A stretch of 64,000 nucleotides of DNA from Mesorhizobium helmanticense (lineage in GTDB: Bacteria > Pseudomonadota > Alphaproteobacteria > Rhizobiales > Rhizobiaceae): positions 124,001 to 188,000 of the forward strand of contig NZ_PZJX01000005.1 in NCBI RefSeq assembly GCF_003034915.1, given 5' to 3'. A program made the translations under genes and the position numbers. Positions within the stretch are counted from its first letter, which is position 1, and each line of letters starts with the position of its first letter. Shown here in pieces: positions 26,841 through 35,179 of this stretch. Under the pieces are notes generated by a model. That model was not told the origin of the DNA. It saw only the letters and a list, made by a program, of their open reading frames with translations, and did no database searches.

Positions 26841-27845
26841 ATGAACTACAAGGGCAGGAAAGTTCTGGTCACTGGCGCCGATGGGTTCATCGGCTCGCAT
26901 CTCACCGAAGCGCTCGTCCGAAGCGGGGCGGATGTCACCGCGATGGCCCTCTACAATTCCTTCGACAGCCATGGCTGGCTGGATGATTTGCCGGATAACA
27001 TTCGAAGCCAGCTGAACCTCATCCGCGGCGATGTTCGCGACAGCGCGTTCGTCAACCGGGTCATGCGTGGCCAGGCGGTTGTGTTTCATCTCGCGGCACT
27101 CATCGCGATACCGTACTCATATGCCGCGGCCCAATCCTATGTAGAGACCAACATCCTGGGGACGGTGAACGTCCTTGAGGCGGCTCGGCAATGGGAGACA
27201 GAGCGCGTGGTGCAAACCTCGACCAGCGAGGTCTATGGCACCGCACTGACGATGCCCATCAGTGAATCCCATCCGCTGCAGGGCCAGTCCCCATACTCGG
27301 CGTCCAAGATCGGCGCGGACATGATGGCGGAATCATACGCCAGGTCGTTCGATGTCCCGGTGGTCATCCTGCGGCCCTTCAACACATACGGCCCGCGCCA
27401 GAGTGAGCGAGCGATCATCCCGACCATCATAAGGCAGGCCCTCGATCCGAATTGCCAAGCGATCATGGTCGGCGACACAAGTCCGATCCGAGACCTTACT
27501 TTCGTGGAAGACACGGCCGCGGCATTCATGGCCGCGGGTTCGGCCGAACTCGAATTCGGCCATGCCTACAATGCCGGCACCCAGCGTGCCGTGACGGTCT
27601 CGGACGTATTGGATCTGGTGCTCGAGCTAAGCGGCACCAAAAAGCCGGTCCATCGTGACGAGCGCCGATTGCGGCCGCAGAATTCCGAGGTCCGCGCCCT
27701 GCTGGCCGATCCCTCGCGCCTTGAAAGCAAGACGGGATGGCGAGCGCAGACCAGCCTGCGCGATGGGGTGGAGCGGACCATCGGGTGGTGGAAGGGGCGC
27801 CTCAGCGAAGGCCGCGTACGGCGGGAAATGGATTACATGACATGA
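26841..27845 (+). CDS. NAD-dependent nucleotide-sugar epimerase/dehydratase (LegB-like SDR)
   Basis: A 334-residue extended SDR with the nucleotide-binding motif TGADGFIGSH (about residues 11-20), catalytic YSASK, and the ALYNSFDSHGWLD segment. To my memory that segment typifies the LegB-like group that dehydrates UDP-GlcNAc-type sugars to 4-keto-6-deoxy intermediates. An aminotransferase encoded just upstream is the usual partner. The following gene starts within its stop (ATGA overlap). Alternative functions such as a 4-epimerase cannot be excluded. Confidence 0.83.
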   Translation: MNYKGRKVLVTGADGFIGSHLTEALVRSGADVTAMALYNSFDSHGWLDDLPDNIRSQLNLIRGDVRDSAFVNRVMRGQAVVFHLAALIAIPYSYAAAQSYVETNILGTVNVLEAARQWETERVVQTSTSEVYGTALTMPISESHPLQGQSPYSASKIGADMMAESYARSFDVPVVILRPFNTYGPRQSERAIIPTIIRQALDPNCQAIMVGDTSPIRDLTFVEDTAAAFMAAGSAELEFGHAYNAGTQRAVTVSDVLDLVLELSGTKKPVHRDERRLRPQNSEVRALLADPSRLESKTGWRAQTSLRDGVERTIGWWKGRLSEGRVRREMDYMT

Positions 27846-29116
27846 TTCTTCGCCGGCGTGCGTTGGCTCTGCTGTTCTTTGTGGCCGGCCTGTCCATGGA
27901 TCTGCCGGCCGCCGGAAGTCGACAGAACAGCGAGCCGACACAATTTATCGCACCGGTGGCAATGGCGTTGCCCGATTATCTGCAGCCTGCCACCGATCCA
28001 GCGTTCGGCACAGAGTTCGTGCGCATCACCAAGCCCGGCGTCCTTGGCAATGGGGCCGTATGCGGCAAGGAATACTGCACCCACCGTTATTCAAGCGCTC
28101 AAGCCTGGAATTCGGATCAGAGCCTTCTGGTCATCACCAACGGCTGCAACGGCATGTGCTTTCTGGATGGGCGCACATATGCCCCGCTGTTTCGTCGCGC
28201 TCGATCAATTGAGTGCGAATGGCATCCTCAAAACGCGGAGCTGATGATCTGCGTTGCCGGCCGGCAAATATCGACCTGGGCGCCACGGACCAATCGCGAA
28301 GACGTCGTGTTCGTTTCGAACGACTATCGTGATCTGCATTTCGGGCCAGGCAAGGGCAATCCAAGCCGTGACGGGAACCGCATAGCGGTGCGCGCACTCC
28401 GTGAGAATGGCGAAGTGGTGGTTTTTGCCTATGACCTCAAGGAACGGAAGAAATTCCCGGATATCGAGCTCGATCAGCTTGGCGGAACCAACGGTGCTTG
28501 TTCGATTTCCCCGCTCGGAACCAGCATCCTATGCCTTCAAGAGATAATAAGCGGCATCGAACAGGGCTTTATCTTCACAGTCGATGGCACTTTGCGTCAG
28601 AAGTGGATTGAACATCATCGGCCGGGCCACGGCGACATGACGGTCGATGAAGATGGCAGCGAAGTCTACGTAGGCATCAGCAAATCCTCTCCGGACAAGT
28701 TTCAGGTGATCAAACGGAGACTGTCCGATGGCAAGGTCACTCCACTTACGAAGTACGGCGAAGCCATGCATGCATCGTTGCGTTCGCTGACCAGGCCTGG
28801 CTGGGTGTTCCTGACCTATGGCGGCGATCCGGATGAGATAGCAGCTCAACCAGACTGGGCGCCATATGCACAGGAAGTGATCGCGCTGCGCATCGACGGC
28901 AGCGGTGAGGTTCGACGCATTGCACAATCGAGAAGCACTCAGCTCGACTATCGAAGCGAGACTCATGCCTCACCATCGCCTGACGGCTCGCAGGTAATTT
29001 GGTCCAGCAACTGGGGCGTGCCCGGCGGGCCAGTCTACGACTTCGTCTCTCGCCTCGACTGGCCGGAAGAGCCGAGTTCGAACTGGAAGGAGCTTGTAAC
29101 CAATGGTCTTAATTAA
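27842..29116 (+). CDS. Secreted beta-propeller-like protein of unknown function
   Basis: A 424-residue protein with an N-terminal signal peptide (basic RRR, hydrophobic helix, cleavage near ...LPAAGS) and repeated beta-strand blocks of TolB/WD40-like type (SSAQAWNSDQSLLVITNG; HASPSPDGSQVIWSS). The N-terminal part has paired cysteines (VCGKEYC and GCNGMC) suggestive of disulfides in the periplasm. The start at 27842 overlaps the preceding stop by 4 bp; the frame is open farther upstream, but the signal peptide begins here. Its 3' end overlaps the exporter gene by 14 bp. It could bind or cleave the polysaccharide, but no catalytic motif was recognised. Confidence 0.72.
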   Translation: MILRRRALALLFFVAGLSMDLPAAGSRQNSEPTQFIAPVAMALPDYLQPATDPAFGTEFVRITKPGVLGNGAVCGKEYCTHRYSSAQAWNSDQSLLVITNGCNGMCFLDGRTYAPLFRRARSIECEWHPQNAELMICVAGRQISTWAPRTNREDVVFVSNDYRDLHFGPGKGNPSRDGNRIAVRALRENGEVVVFAYDLKERKKFPDIELDQLGGTNGACSISPLGTSILCLQEIISGIEQGFIFTVDGTLRQKWIEHHRPGHGDMTVDEDGSEVYVGISKSSPDKFQVIKRRLSDGKVTPLTKYGEAMHASLRSLTRPGWVFLTYGGDPDEIAAQPDWAPYAQEVIALRIDGSGEVRRIAQSRSTQLDYRSETHASPSPDGSQVIWSSNWGVPGGPVYDFVSRLDWPEEPSSNWKELVTNGLN

Positions 29117-30362
29117 TCGAACGCTTGTTGCCGTGCTTGGCATGCTGTCCGTCATCAACGTGGCTGCCGCTGCGGACGCACGGGTCGCTTACCGAATTTC
29201 CGCCGGCGACACCGTCGAGATAGGAATTGCCTCCGCCCCGGAACGAACACAACGTGCCGTGGTGCAGATGGACGGCACGATCGCGCTTCCCGAAGTCGGG
29301 ATGATTTCGGTCGCCGGCCTGACTGCGGCCGAATTGCAGACGCGCATGGAGACGATCCTGCCAACCAAGATATTTCACCAGCGCCTGACCGACGGCCGAG
29401 AGCAAATGATCGTCATCAAGCCAAGTGACGTGACGGCCGTAATCGCCGAGTACCGGCCGATCTACGTAACCGGCGACGTGCTTACGCCCGGCCAGCAGGC
29501 CTACCGGCCGCTCATGACCGTGCGGCAGGCCGTTGCCGTGTCCGGTGGTTTCAGCCTTTTGCGGTCACGGGCAAACCAGGCCGGCCCCGATCCGGTGGAT
29601 CTGCGGCGCGACTATGAAGGGGCCTGGGGGGAATACACCAGAGACTATTTTCATGCCGCACGCCTGCGCGCCGAACTGCAGAACCAGGCGAAATTCGACA
29701 TGCAGGCACCACAAGGGTCACCCTTGTCAGCGACTTTCGTGTCGGCAATCGCCGAGGCTGAAGCAGAAGGACTGAAGCTCTCCCTGGACAACTTCCAGCA
29801 AGAGCAAACATATCTCGAAAAAAGCGCCAAGGATGCCGCGGAACAGATAGAGATGCTGCTCAAGCGCTCGCAAGCCGAAGCGGATGCGGTCAAGGCCGAC
29901 GAGGCCGATCTGGCGCGGATAACGAAAGTGTTTCAGGCAGGCAATCTGACCAACGACAGGCTCGCCGACGTCCGGCGCGGTGTGCTTCTCTCTTCCAGCC
30001 GGGCACTCGAAACGTCGGTCGAGCTCATGAGAACACGACGCCAGCAGGATGATGTAAGCAGACAGCTCGAGCGCAACGAGAATCTGAGAAGGATTGGTCT
30101 TCTGGGCGAGTTGAAGGATACCAACGTGCGCCTTGCCGACACAACCGCCAGACTCCGCGCCGCCAGCCAGAAGTTGCAGACGGGTGCGTCCGCCCCTGCT
30201 CAGGCGGTCGCCGGCGAGAGGGTCGAGGCTCAGGTCACGATCGTCCGCAAGGTCGACGAGGAATGGCGCAAACAGCCGGCCGAAGAAGACACCGAAATCA
30301 TGCCGGGAGACACGATCGAGGTAAGGTTCGGCGGAGCTCTCGAAACTTCAGCGATCCAATAG
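29103..30362 (+). CDS. Polysaccharide export protein (ExoF/Wza-like)
   Basis: A 419-residue periplasmic or outer-membrane protein. A signal peptide (about residues 1-23, ending AAAADA) precedes a polysaccharide export domain (YRISAGDTVEIGIASAPE) and a SLBB-like domain (PIYVTGDVLTPGQQAY). A long helical, coiled-coil-rich region follows (about 190-360). This architecture is that of ExoF-type proteins, which form the outer part of the export path opposite a Wzz/ExoP-like partner. No lipobox Cys is seen near the cleavage site. It is the last gene of operon B, overlapping the beta-propeller gene by 14 bp, with a hairpin just past the stop. Confidence 0.85.
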   Translation: MVLINRTLVAVLGMLSVINVAAAADARVAYRISAGDTVEIGIASAPERTQRAVVQMDGTIALPEVGMISVAGLTAAELQTRMETILPTKIFHQRLTDGREQMIVIKPSDVTAVIAEYRPIYVTGDVLTPGQQAYRPLMTVRQAVAVSGGFSLLRSRANQAGPDPVDLRRDYEGAWGEYTRDYFHAARLRAELQNQAKFDMQAPQGSPLSATFVSAIAEAEAEGLKLSLDNFQQEQTYLEKSAKDAAEQIEMLLKRSQAEADAVKADEADLARITKVFQAGNLTNDRLADVRRGVLLSSSRALETSVELMRTRRQQDDVSRQLERNENLRRIGLLGELKDTNVRLADTTARLRAASQKLQTGASAPAQAVAGERVEAQVTIVRKVDEEWRKQPAEEDTEIMPGDTIEVRFGGALETSAIQ

Positions 30363-30369
30363 AAACCGA

Positions 30370-30396
30370 CTCCGTCCCGATGGAATCGGGACGGAG
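30370..30396 (+). terminator. 12-bp stem hairpin after the export gene
   Basis: CTCCGTCCCGAT (30370-30381) pairs with ATCGGGACGGAG (30385-30396) over a 3-base loop, 8 bases past the stop codon. No T-run follows. It probably marks the end of operon B. Confidence 0.6.
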
Positions 30397-30423
30397 GTCG
30401 GCGAGGGCGCAACTGATGGGGCC

Positions 30424-30539
30424 TAGAGCCGGATGATTTCAGGTCAATTCGACCTGAAATCTGAATCCGGCTCTAAATCAAAGAGATAGAGCATGATGTC
30501 GTCCGAAAACCGTTTCACACTTTTCGGCATCATGCTCTA
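30424..30539. repeat. Two-palindrome rhizobial intergenic repeat, copy B (intact)
   Basis: The first palindrome has TAGAGCCGGAT at 30424-30434 pairing with ATCCGGCTCTA at 30465-30475, with an inner TTTCAGGTC/GACCTGAAA arm. The second has TAGAGCATGAT at 30487-30497 pairing with ATCATGCTCTA at 30529-30539, with an inner CCGAAAA/TTTTCGG arm. It is the full-length homologue of copy A at 18654-18767 and sits between operon B and the secretion genes. Confidence 0.9.
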
Positions 30540-30544
30540 AGGCC

Positions 30545-31918
30545 TTACTGTTTGAAAGCCCGGGAAACCTGGTCGGTAAAGGGTTTCAGCAGATAGGACC
30601 AGACATTGCGCTCGTCGGTGCTGATGTGGACTTCGGCGGGCATGCCTGGTTTGAGTATCTTCTCTCCCGTCAGGCAGGCTGCCTCGTTTTCAACGTCGAT
30701 TCGCGCCGAGAAATACGACAGCTCACGTTGCGGATCCTTGATCAGGTCCGCGGAGATGCGGTTGACCGAGCCTTCGCACGCCGGCGTGGTTCCGGTGTCG
30801 AAAGCCGGGAAACGGATCGAAACCCGCTGCCCGGGATGAACGTCGTCTATACGCTGGGGAGGAATGAGCGCGTCCACGACGAGGTTGTCGGCATCGGGCA
30901 CAATCATCATGATCGCTTCCCCGGCACCGATTACACCTCCGACGGTGTGGACGGAGGATTCCTGCACCGTTCCCGACTGTGGGGCGCGGATGTCGGTCCT
31001 GGAGAGTTCGTCTTGCGCGACCACCTTGCGCTCGCTGAGCTCGGTTTCCTTGGCTTCCGTTTCGCGAAGTTCGCCCGTTACTTCGCTGCGCATTTGTTCG
31101 TCGAGCTGAAGCACCTGCAGGTCGGTTTCACTGATTTTCGCATGCACTTCCGCGATGGCCGCGAGGAGGCGTCCCGACTCGCCGCGAGTCCGCGTCTCCT
31201 CCAGCTGGACATTGCTCAGCCTCTCCTTCGACACCAATTTCTTGGCGTAGAGAGCCTCGACGTCAGCACGGCTCTTGGTCAGCAGAGCCAGCGACTCGTC
31301 CATCGCCGACTGCTGCGCCTTGAGGCCATCGATCTGACGCTCCAGTTGCTTCGAGCGGCTTTGCAACTGCGCCTTCTGGCCAGCCAGTGCGGTGGCACGG
31401 CTTTCGAATACGGCGCGCTCGCCGCTGACTAGCGCTGCCAGTTGCGGGTCGTCCATCCGGACCCGAAGGCTGGGTGGAAGCTGCATCTCCGGCAGACCCC
31501 GTCGTTCGGCCTCAAGCCGCGCCAGGCGAACGTTGGTGCGATCCAGATCTTCACTGACTATCTGCAGGTTTGACCGTGTCACCGTGTCGTCCAGCCTGAC
31601 CAGAATGTCGCCGGCCTGCACATGATCGCCATCCTGGGCGAAGATGCCGCCGACAGTGCCACCGGTTTGATGCTGGACTTTCTTTATGCTGCTTTCGACC
31701 ACCACGGTGGCGGGCGCGATCACCGCGCCGGCAATCTTGGTCAACCCCAGCCATAGCCCTCCGCCGACGACCAGCAGGGCAGTGGTTGCCAGACCGAGGA
31801 TCAGGTTGGCCCGGATGCCATCCGGCTCGTCGACCGGGTTCGTCCCGATCCACTGGTTTGCGCCAGCGGCCGGGGCAAAGGAGGACATGGTCACGTCAGA
31901 CACGCAAAGACACCTCAC
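30545..31918 (-). CDS. Type I secretion membrane-fusion protein (HlyD/PrsE-like)
   Basis: A 457-residue inner-membrane adaptor linking the ABC exporter to an outer-membrane channel. It has a short cytoplasmic N-terminus, one transmembrane helix (about residues 38-62), a biotinyl-lipoyl half-motif, a long coiled-coil hairpin (about 115-300) and a C-terminal beta-barrel ending IDVENEAACLTGEKILKPGM. The start may be GTG at 31918, overlapping the ABC stop by 4 bp, or ATG at 31888 (MSSFAPAAG). It pairs with the adjacent ABC gene. No TolC-like gene is present in the window. Confidence 0.88.
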   Translation of the reverse strand: MRCLCVSDVTMSSFAPAAGANQWIGTNPVDEPDGIRANLILGLATTALLVVGGGLWLGLTKIAGAVIAPATVVVESSIKKVQHQTGGTVGGIFAQDGDHVQAGDILVRLDDTVTRSNLQIVSEDLDRTNVRLARLEAERRGLPEMQLPPSLRVRMDDPQLAALVSGERAVFESRATALAGQKAQLQSRSKQLERQIDGLKAQQSAMDESLALLTKSRADVEALYAKKLVSKERLSNVQLEETRTRGESGRLLAAIAEVHAKISETDLQVLQLDEQMRSEVTGELRETEAKETELSERKVVAQDELSRTDIRAPQSGTVQESSVHTVGGVIGAGEAIMMIVPDADNLVVDALIPPQRIDDVHPGQRVSIRFPAFDTGTTPACEGSVNRISADLIKDPQRELSYFSARIDVENEAACLTGEKILKPGMPAEVHISTDERNVWSYLLKPFTDQVSRAFKQ

Positions 31919-33675
31919 ACATGCCCGCTTGCACCCTTCTGCATCTGCACAACGGCACCTGGCCTTTCCGGACGCGGGAAGGGCCGGATCACATTTGCCA
32001 GAACGTCTTCGCGCGAACCAAACGAATGAAGCATCCCGTTCGACAGGACCAGCACCTGATCGATGTTGACGAGAGCGGAGGGGCGATGCGCAACGACGAT
32101 CGCGATGCCGCCACGCTCGCGCACTGCCAGGATCGCCCCGGCCAACGCTACATCGCCGTCTGCATCCAGGTTTGAATTGGGTTCGTCGAGAACGACAAGG
32201 AATGGGTCGCCATAAAGGGCCCTGGCGAGTCCGACGAGTTGCCTCTGTCCAGCCGAGAGGTTGGCTCCTCCTTCACCAATGCGCGTTTGGAACCCCTCGG
32301 GCAAGCGCATGATCATCTTGTCGACGCCCGCGGTCTTGGCGGCTGCCAGCACACCCCTTGCGTCACCCTGACCGCCGAACCTCGAAATGTTGTCAGCAAT
32401 CGTTCCGTCAAACAGCTCGACATCCTGCGGCAGGTAACCAATATGCGCGCCGAGCAGCTCCGGATTCCATTGATCGAGCGAGGCGCCGTCCAATCTTACA
32501 GTTCCGCGAAGTGGCTTCCATGCACCGACCAAGGTGCGTACGAGCGTGGTCTTGCCGGAGCCGCTCGGACCGACGATCGCCAGCCCCGCGCCCTTCGACA
32601 GGCGGAAGCTGACATTGATGACCGTTGGCTTCTGCAGGCTTGGTGGTGCGACCGTCAGTTCCTCTACGACAAGCTGCGTCTGCGGACGCGGCAACTCCAT
32701 GACCTCTTTCTGGTTGTCGAAAGCATCGAGCGCCTTCGCCAGGTCGGAATAGCTTCGGCGGGTGGCCAGAAACCCTCTCCAGTTCGCGATCGCCACGTCG
32801 ACCGGCGCCAATGAGCGGCCCAGCAGTATCGACGACGCGATGATCACGCCTGGCGAAGCCTCGCCGCCGATCACAAGGTAGGCGCCAAGTCCCAGCACGC
32901 AAGACTGCAGGGCCATCCGGAGCGTCTTTGACAATGAGCTGGTGGCGCCGACGATGTCGGATAGCCACTCCTGATTCCTGAGATAGAGATGGCTGATCTC
33001 ACCCCAGCGTCGGCCGAGCCGAGCGGAAAGGCCCATGGCCTGAACGACCTCCGCGTTACGGCGACCGGAATCGGCGAGAAGCCGCTGTGCCACGAGGGTT
33101 TCAGACGCACGCGCCGCGGGTTTGCGGCTGGCGACTTCGGCGACCACCGTCACAAACACGACAGCTAGCGCCCCGAGCGTTGCCAGCACGCCAAGCGAGG
33201 GGTGCAGCAGGTAGATGACCACCATGTAGAACGGTATCCAGGGGACGTCGAAGACGACGGTCGGCCCCAGGCCGGAAAGAAAGCCGCGCAACTGATCCAG
33301 ATCGCGAAGCGGCTGCACCCGGTTCGCGTCAGGCCCAGCAACGAGCGGCAGGGACAGCGAGGCAGAGAAAGCCTTTTGCTGCAGATTTCTATGCAAACGG
33401 CTGCCAATACGGACCAACAGCCGGAGCCTGACGAAATCGAGGAGACCGTAGACCGCGTACAGGCCTAGCATGCCGATTGTGAATCCGACAAGGGTCGGCA
33501 CGCTCTGCGAAGGCAGCACGCGATCGTAGACCTGGAGCATGTAAACTGAGCCGGTCAAGGCGAGAACGTTTATCACTGCCGAGAAAATGCCGACGCCAAC
33601 AAGCCCATGCATTGAGCCGAACATGGCGGAGCGTAGATCGAGCGAGCGCCCTTCCTCTGGCTTCATGGGTTGCAC
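31915..33675 (-). CDS. Type I secretion ABC transporter, permease-ATPase (PrsD-like)
   Basis: A 586-residue half-transporter: an N-terminal six-helix ABC membrane domain (about residues 20-310) without a C39 peptidase domain, then an ATPase domain with Walker A GPSGSGKTT, signature LSAGQRQLVGLARAL and Walker B FLVVLDEPNSNLD. This is the form used for RTX protein export. By analogy with rhizobial PrsDE it could export the RTX glycosidase-like protein at 6777-8582. It is translationally coupled to the adaptor gene by a 4-bp overlap. Confidence 0.9.
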   Translation of the reverse strand: MQPMKPEEGRSLDLRSAMFGSMHGLVGVGIFSAVINVLALTGSVYMLQVYDRVLPSQSVPTLVGFTIGMLGLYAVYGLLDFVRLRLLVRIGSRLHRNLQQKAFSASLSLPLVAGPDANRVQPLRDLDQLRGFLSGLGPTVVFDVPWIPFYMVVIYLLHPSLGVLATLGALAVVFVTVVAEVASRKPAARASETLVAQRLLADSGRRNAEVVQAMGLSARLGRRWGEISHLYLRNQEWLSDIVGATSSLSKTLRMALQSCVLGLGAYLVIGGEASPGVIIASSILLGRSLAPVDVAIANWRGFLATRRSYSDLAKALDAFDNQKEVMELPRPQTQLVVEELTVAPPSLQKPTVINVSFRLSKGAGLAIVGPSGSGKTTLVRTLVGAWKPLRGTVRLDGASLDQWNPELLGAHIGYLPQDVELFDGTIADNISRFGGQGDARGVLAAAKTAGVDKMIMRLPEGFQTRIGEGGANLSAGQRQLVGLARALYGDPFLVVLDEPNSNLDADGDVALAGAILAVRERGGIAIVVAHRPSALVNIDQVLVLSNGMLHSFGSREDVLANVIRPFPRPERPGAVVQMQKGASGHV

Positions 33676-34063
33676 TCTTTCGCGCGGAGTCGCCGCGCTA
33701 TCTCGTCGGTTCTGTCGGTGATGGGGATAACCTCTTGCCTGGCGGAAGGCAGCTGCTTCATTATCGGAACATTATGGTTTGCTTACATACGTGCTTTTGG
33801 TCAAAATGCAGCGAAATCGTGACGCATAGCCGAGAATTTGGAAATTCGCTTCGGAACCTGGGGACAAACTGAGTCGGCAAAAGCGACTGTTTCCCAACCA
33901 TGACACAGATGAGAAGCTTATGATCATCTTTTGTTGCACAACGTCTTCAAAGCGTATCGAAGACGAATGTTTTTTCAATTTGCCGGTCGAGAATTCGGCG
34001 ACTTCAAGATATATTTCTATAGTATGCTATTGGTGAACATCGAGCCGATCGGGAGGGGTTGTA
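33676..34063. other. 388-bp divergent intergenic region
   Basis: Lies between the type I secretion operon (minus) and the HemK-like methyltransferase (plus). It is somewhat AT-rich and should carry both promoters. No repeat, hairpin or RNA gene was recognised. Confidence 0.5.
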
Positions 34064-34756
34064 GTGAGTGAAGAAATCAATGTTGCCGACGCCTACAGCA
34101 AGGGCCGCACAATGTTTATGGGACTTGAGCTGCTCGTCGCACCTGGCGCGCTCGTGCCCCGGCCCGAGACGGAATTGCTTGGCAAGACGGCTGTTGACGT
34201 GCTGCGTCAACTGAACCTGCCGGCGCCACGCGTCGTCGACATGTGCTGCGGGGCGGGCAATCTGGCGTGCGGCATTGCGCATTACGTCCCCACCGCGCGT
34301 GTCTGGGCCAGCGACCTCACCGACGGATGCGTCGAAGTCGCGCGCCGCAATATCGCCCATCATGGCATGACGGAGCGTGTGTCGGTGCTTCAGGGCGATT
34401 TGTTCGATGCCTTCTCAGGCCTTGAGCTTGAGGGCACGATCGACGTTATCGTCTGCAACCCGCCCTACATTTCGGAAAAACGGCTCGAGGGCGACCGCGC
34501 GCATCTGACCGAGCTTGAGCCGCGTGAAGCATTTGCGGCCGGCCCTTATGGCCTGAGCATTCATATGCGGGTGATCAAGGACGCGCCGCGCTACTTGCGG
34601 CGCGGAGGTATTCTGCTCTTCGAGATCGGCCTCGGCCAGGACCGGCAAGTGATGGGCCTGCTGGAGCGTTCCAAGGCCTACGAGAACATCCGTGCCGTCA
34701 CCAACGAAGCCGGCGAGGGCAGGGTGGTAGTGGGACATGTGAAGGCGGATGCGTAA
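34064..34756 (+). CDS. HemK/PrmC-like class I methyltransferase, stand-alone catalytic domain
   Basis: A 230-residue SAM-dependent methyltransferase with a SAM loop DMCCGAGNLACG (in place of the common DLGTGSG) and the NPPYIS catalytic motif of HemK-type enzymes that methylate glutamine amide nitrogen. The PRPETELL segment is conserved, but the N-terminal helical domain that docks PrmC on release factors is missing. GTG at 34064 is preceded by GGGAGGGG at a 5-base spacing. It is convergent with the carrier-protein gene of the cluster at 34.8-42.5 kb. A role in methylating an amide-containing metabolite is a hypothesis. Confidence 0.8.
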   Translation: MSEEINVADAYSKGRTMFMGLELLVAPGALVPRPETELLGKTAVDVLRQLNLPAPRVVDMCCGAGNLACGIAHYVPTARVWASDLTDGCVEVARRNIAHHGMTERVSVLQGDLFDAFSGLELEGTIDVIVCNPPYISEKRLEGDRAHLTELEPREAFAAGPYGLSIHMRVIKDAPRYLRRGGILLFEIGLGQDRQVMGLLERSKAYENIRAVTNEAGEGRVVVGHVKADA

Positions 34757-34852
34757 ACAAGCGTCGCCGCGGTAGGCGTCAGCCTTGCCGCGGATGCAGG
34801 TGCGCTCGCTGCCGGCGGAGCGTGGAACGCCCGCCGCGCAATAAGCTTGTAA

Positions 34853-35119
34853 TCAGTTTTTCTTGCTGATGATGTATTGGGCAATTCCCTGGATGGAATC
34901 CAGGTTCTCCGGCAGAAGCTCGCTGTCCTCGACCGTGATGCCGTAGGTTTCCTCGATGAAACCAATGACCTCAAGCACCCCCGTCGAGTCGACGACGCCT
35001 TGGTCGAGAAGCGATGTTTCGCTCTGCAGCGCGTCTGCGTCGGCTATATAGAAATTCGACGCCAGGAACGCACGAATTTGCTCCTTGTAGGTTTCGACCC
35101 GGTCCTTGGTAGTCAGCAT
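34853..35119 (-). CDS. Acyl carrier protein
   Basis: An 88-residue free-standing carrier protein starting MLTTKDRVETYKEQ, with the phosphopantetheine attachment Ser in DQGVVDSTGVLEV and the helix ETYGITVEDSEL. I chose the ATG at 35119; an ATG at 35146 would add nine residues. It is the last gene of a five-gene minus-strand cluster, 60 bp after the AMP ligase, which probably loads it. It is clearly distinct from the housekeeping fatty-acid AcpP. Confidence 0.85.
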   Translation of the reverse strand: MLTTKDRVETYKEQIRAFLASNFYIADADALQSETSLLDQGVVDSTGVLEVIGFIEETYGITVEDSELLPENLDSIQGIAQYIISKKN

Positions 35120-35179
35120 TGAATTCGCCCTCCTGAGCAACAACAAAAAATCAAATCAAATCTCGTCCAGAAAAAGAGC

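Noticed and set aside
34757..34852. CCGCGG-type inverted repeats between convergent genes as a terminator
   Set aside because: Short, no T-run and no single clear stem; could be chance in GC-rich DNA.
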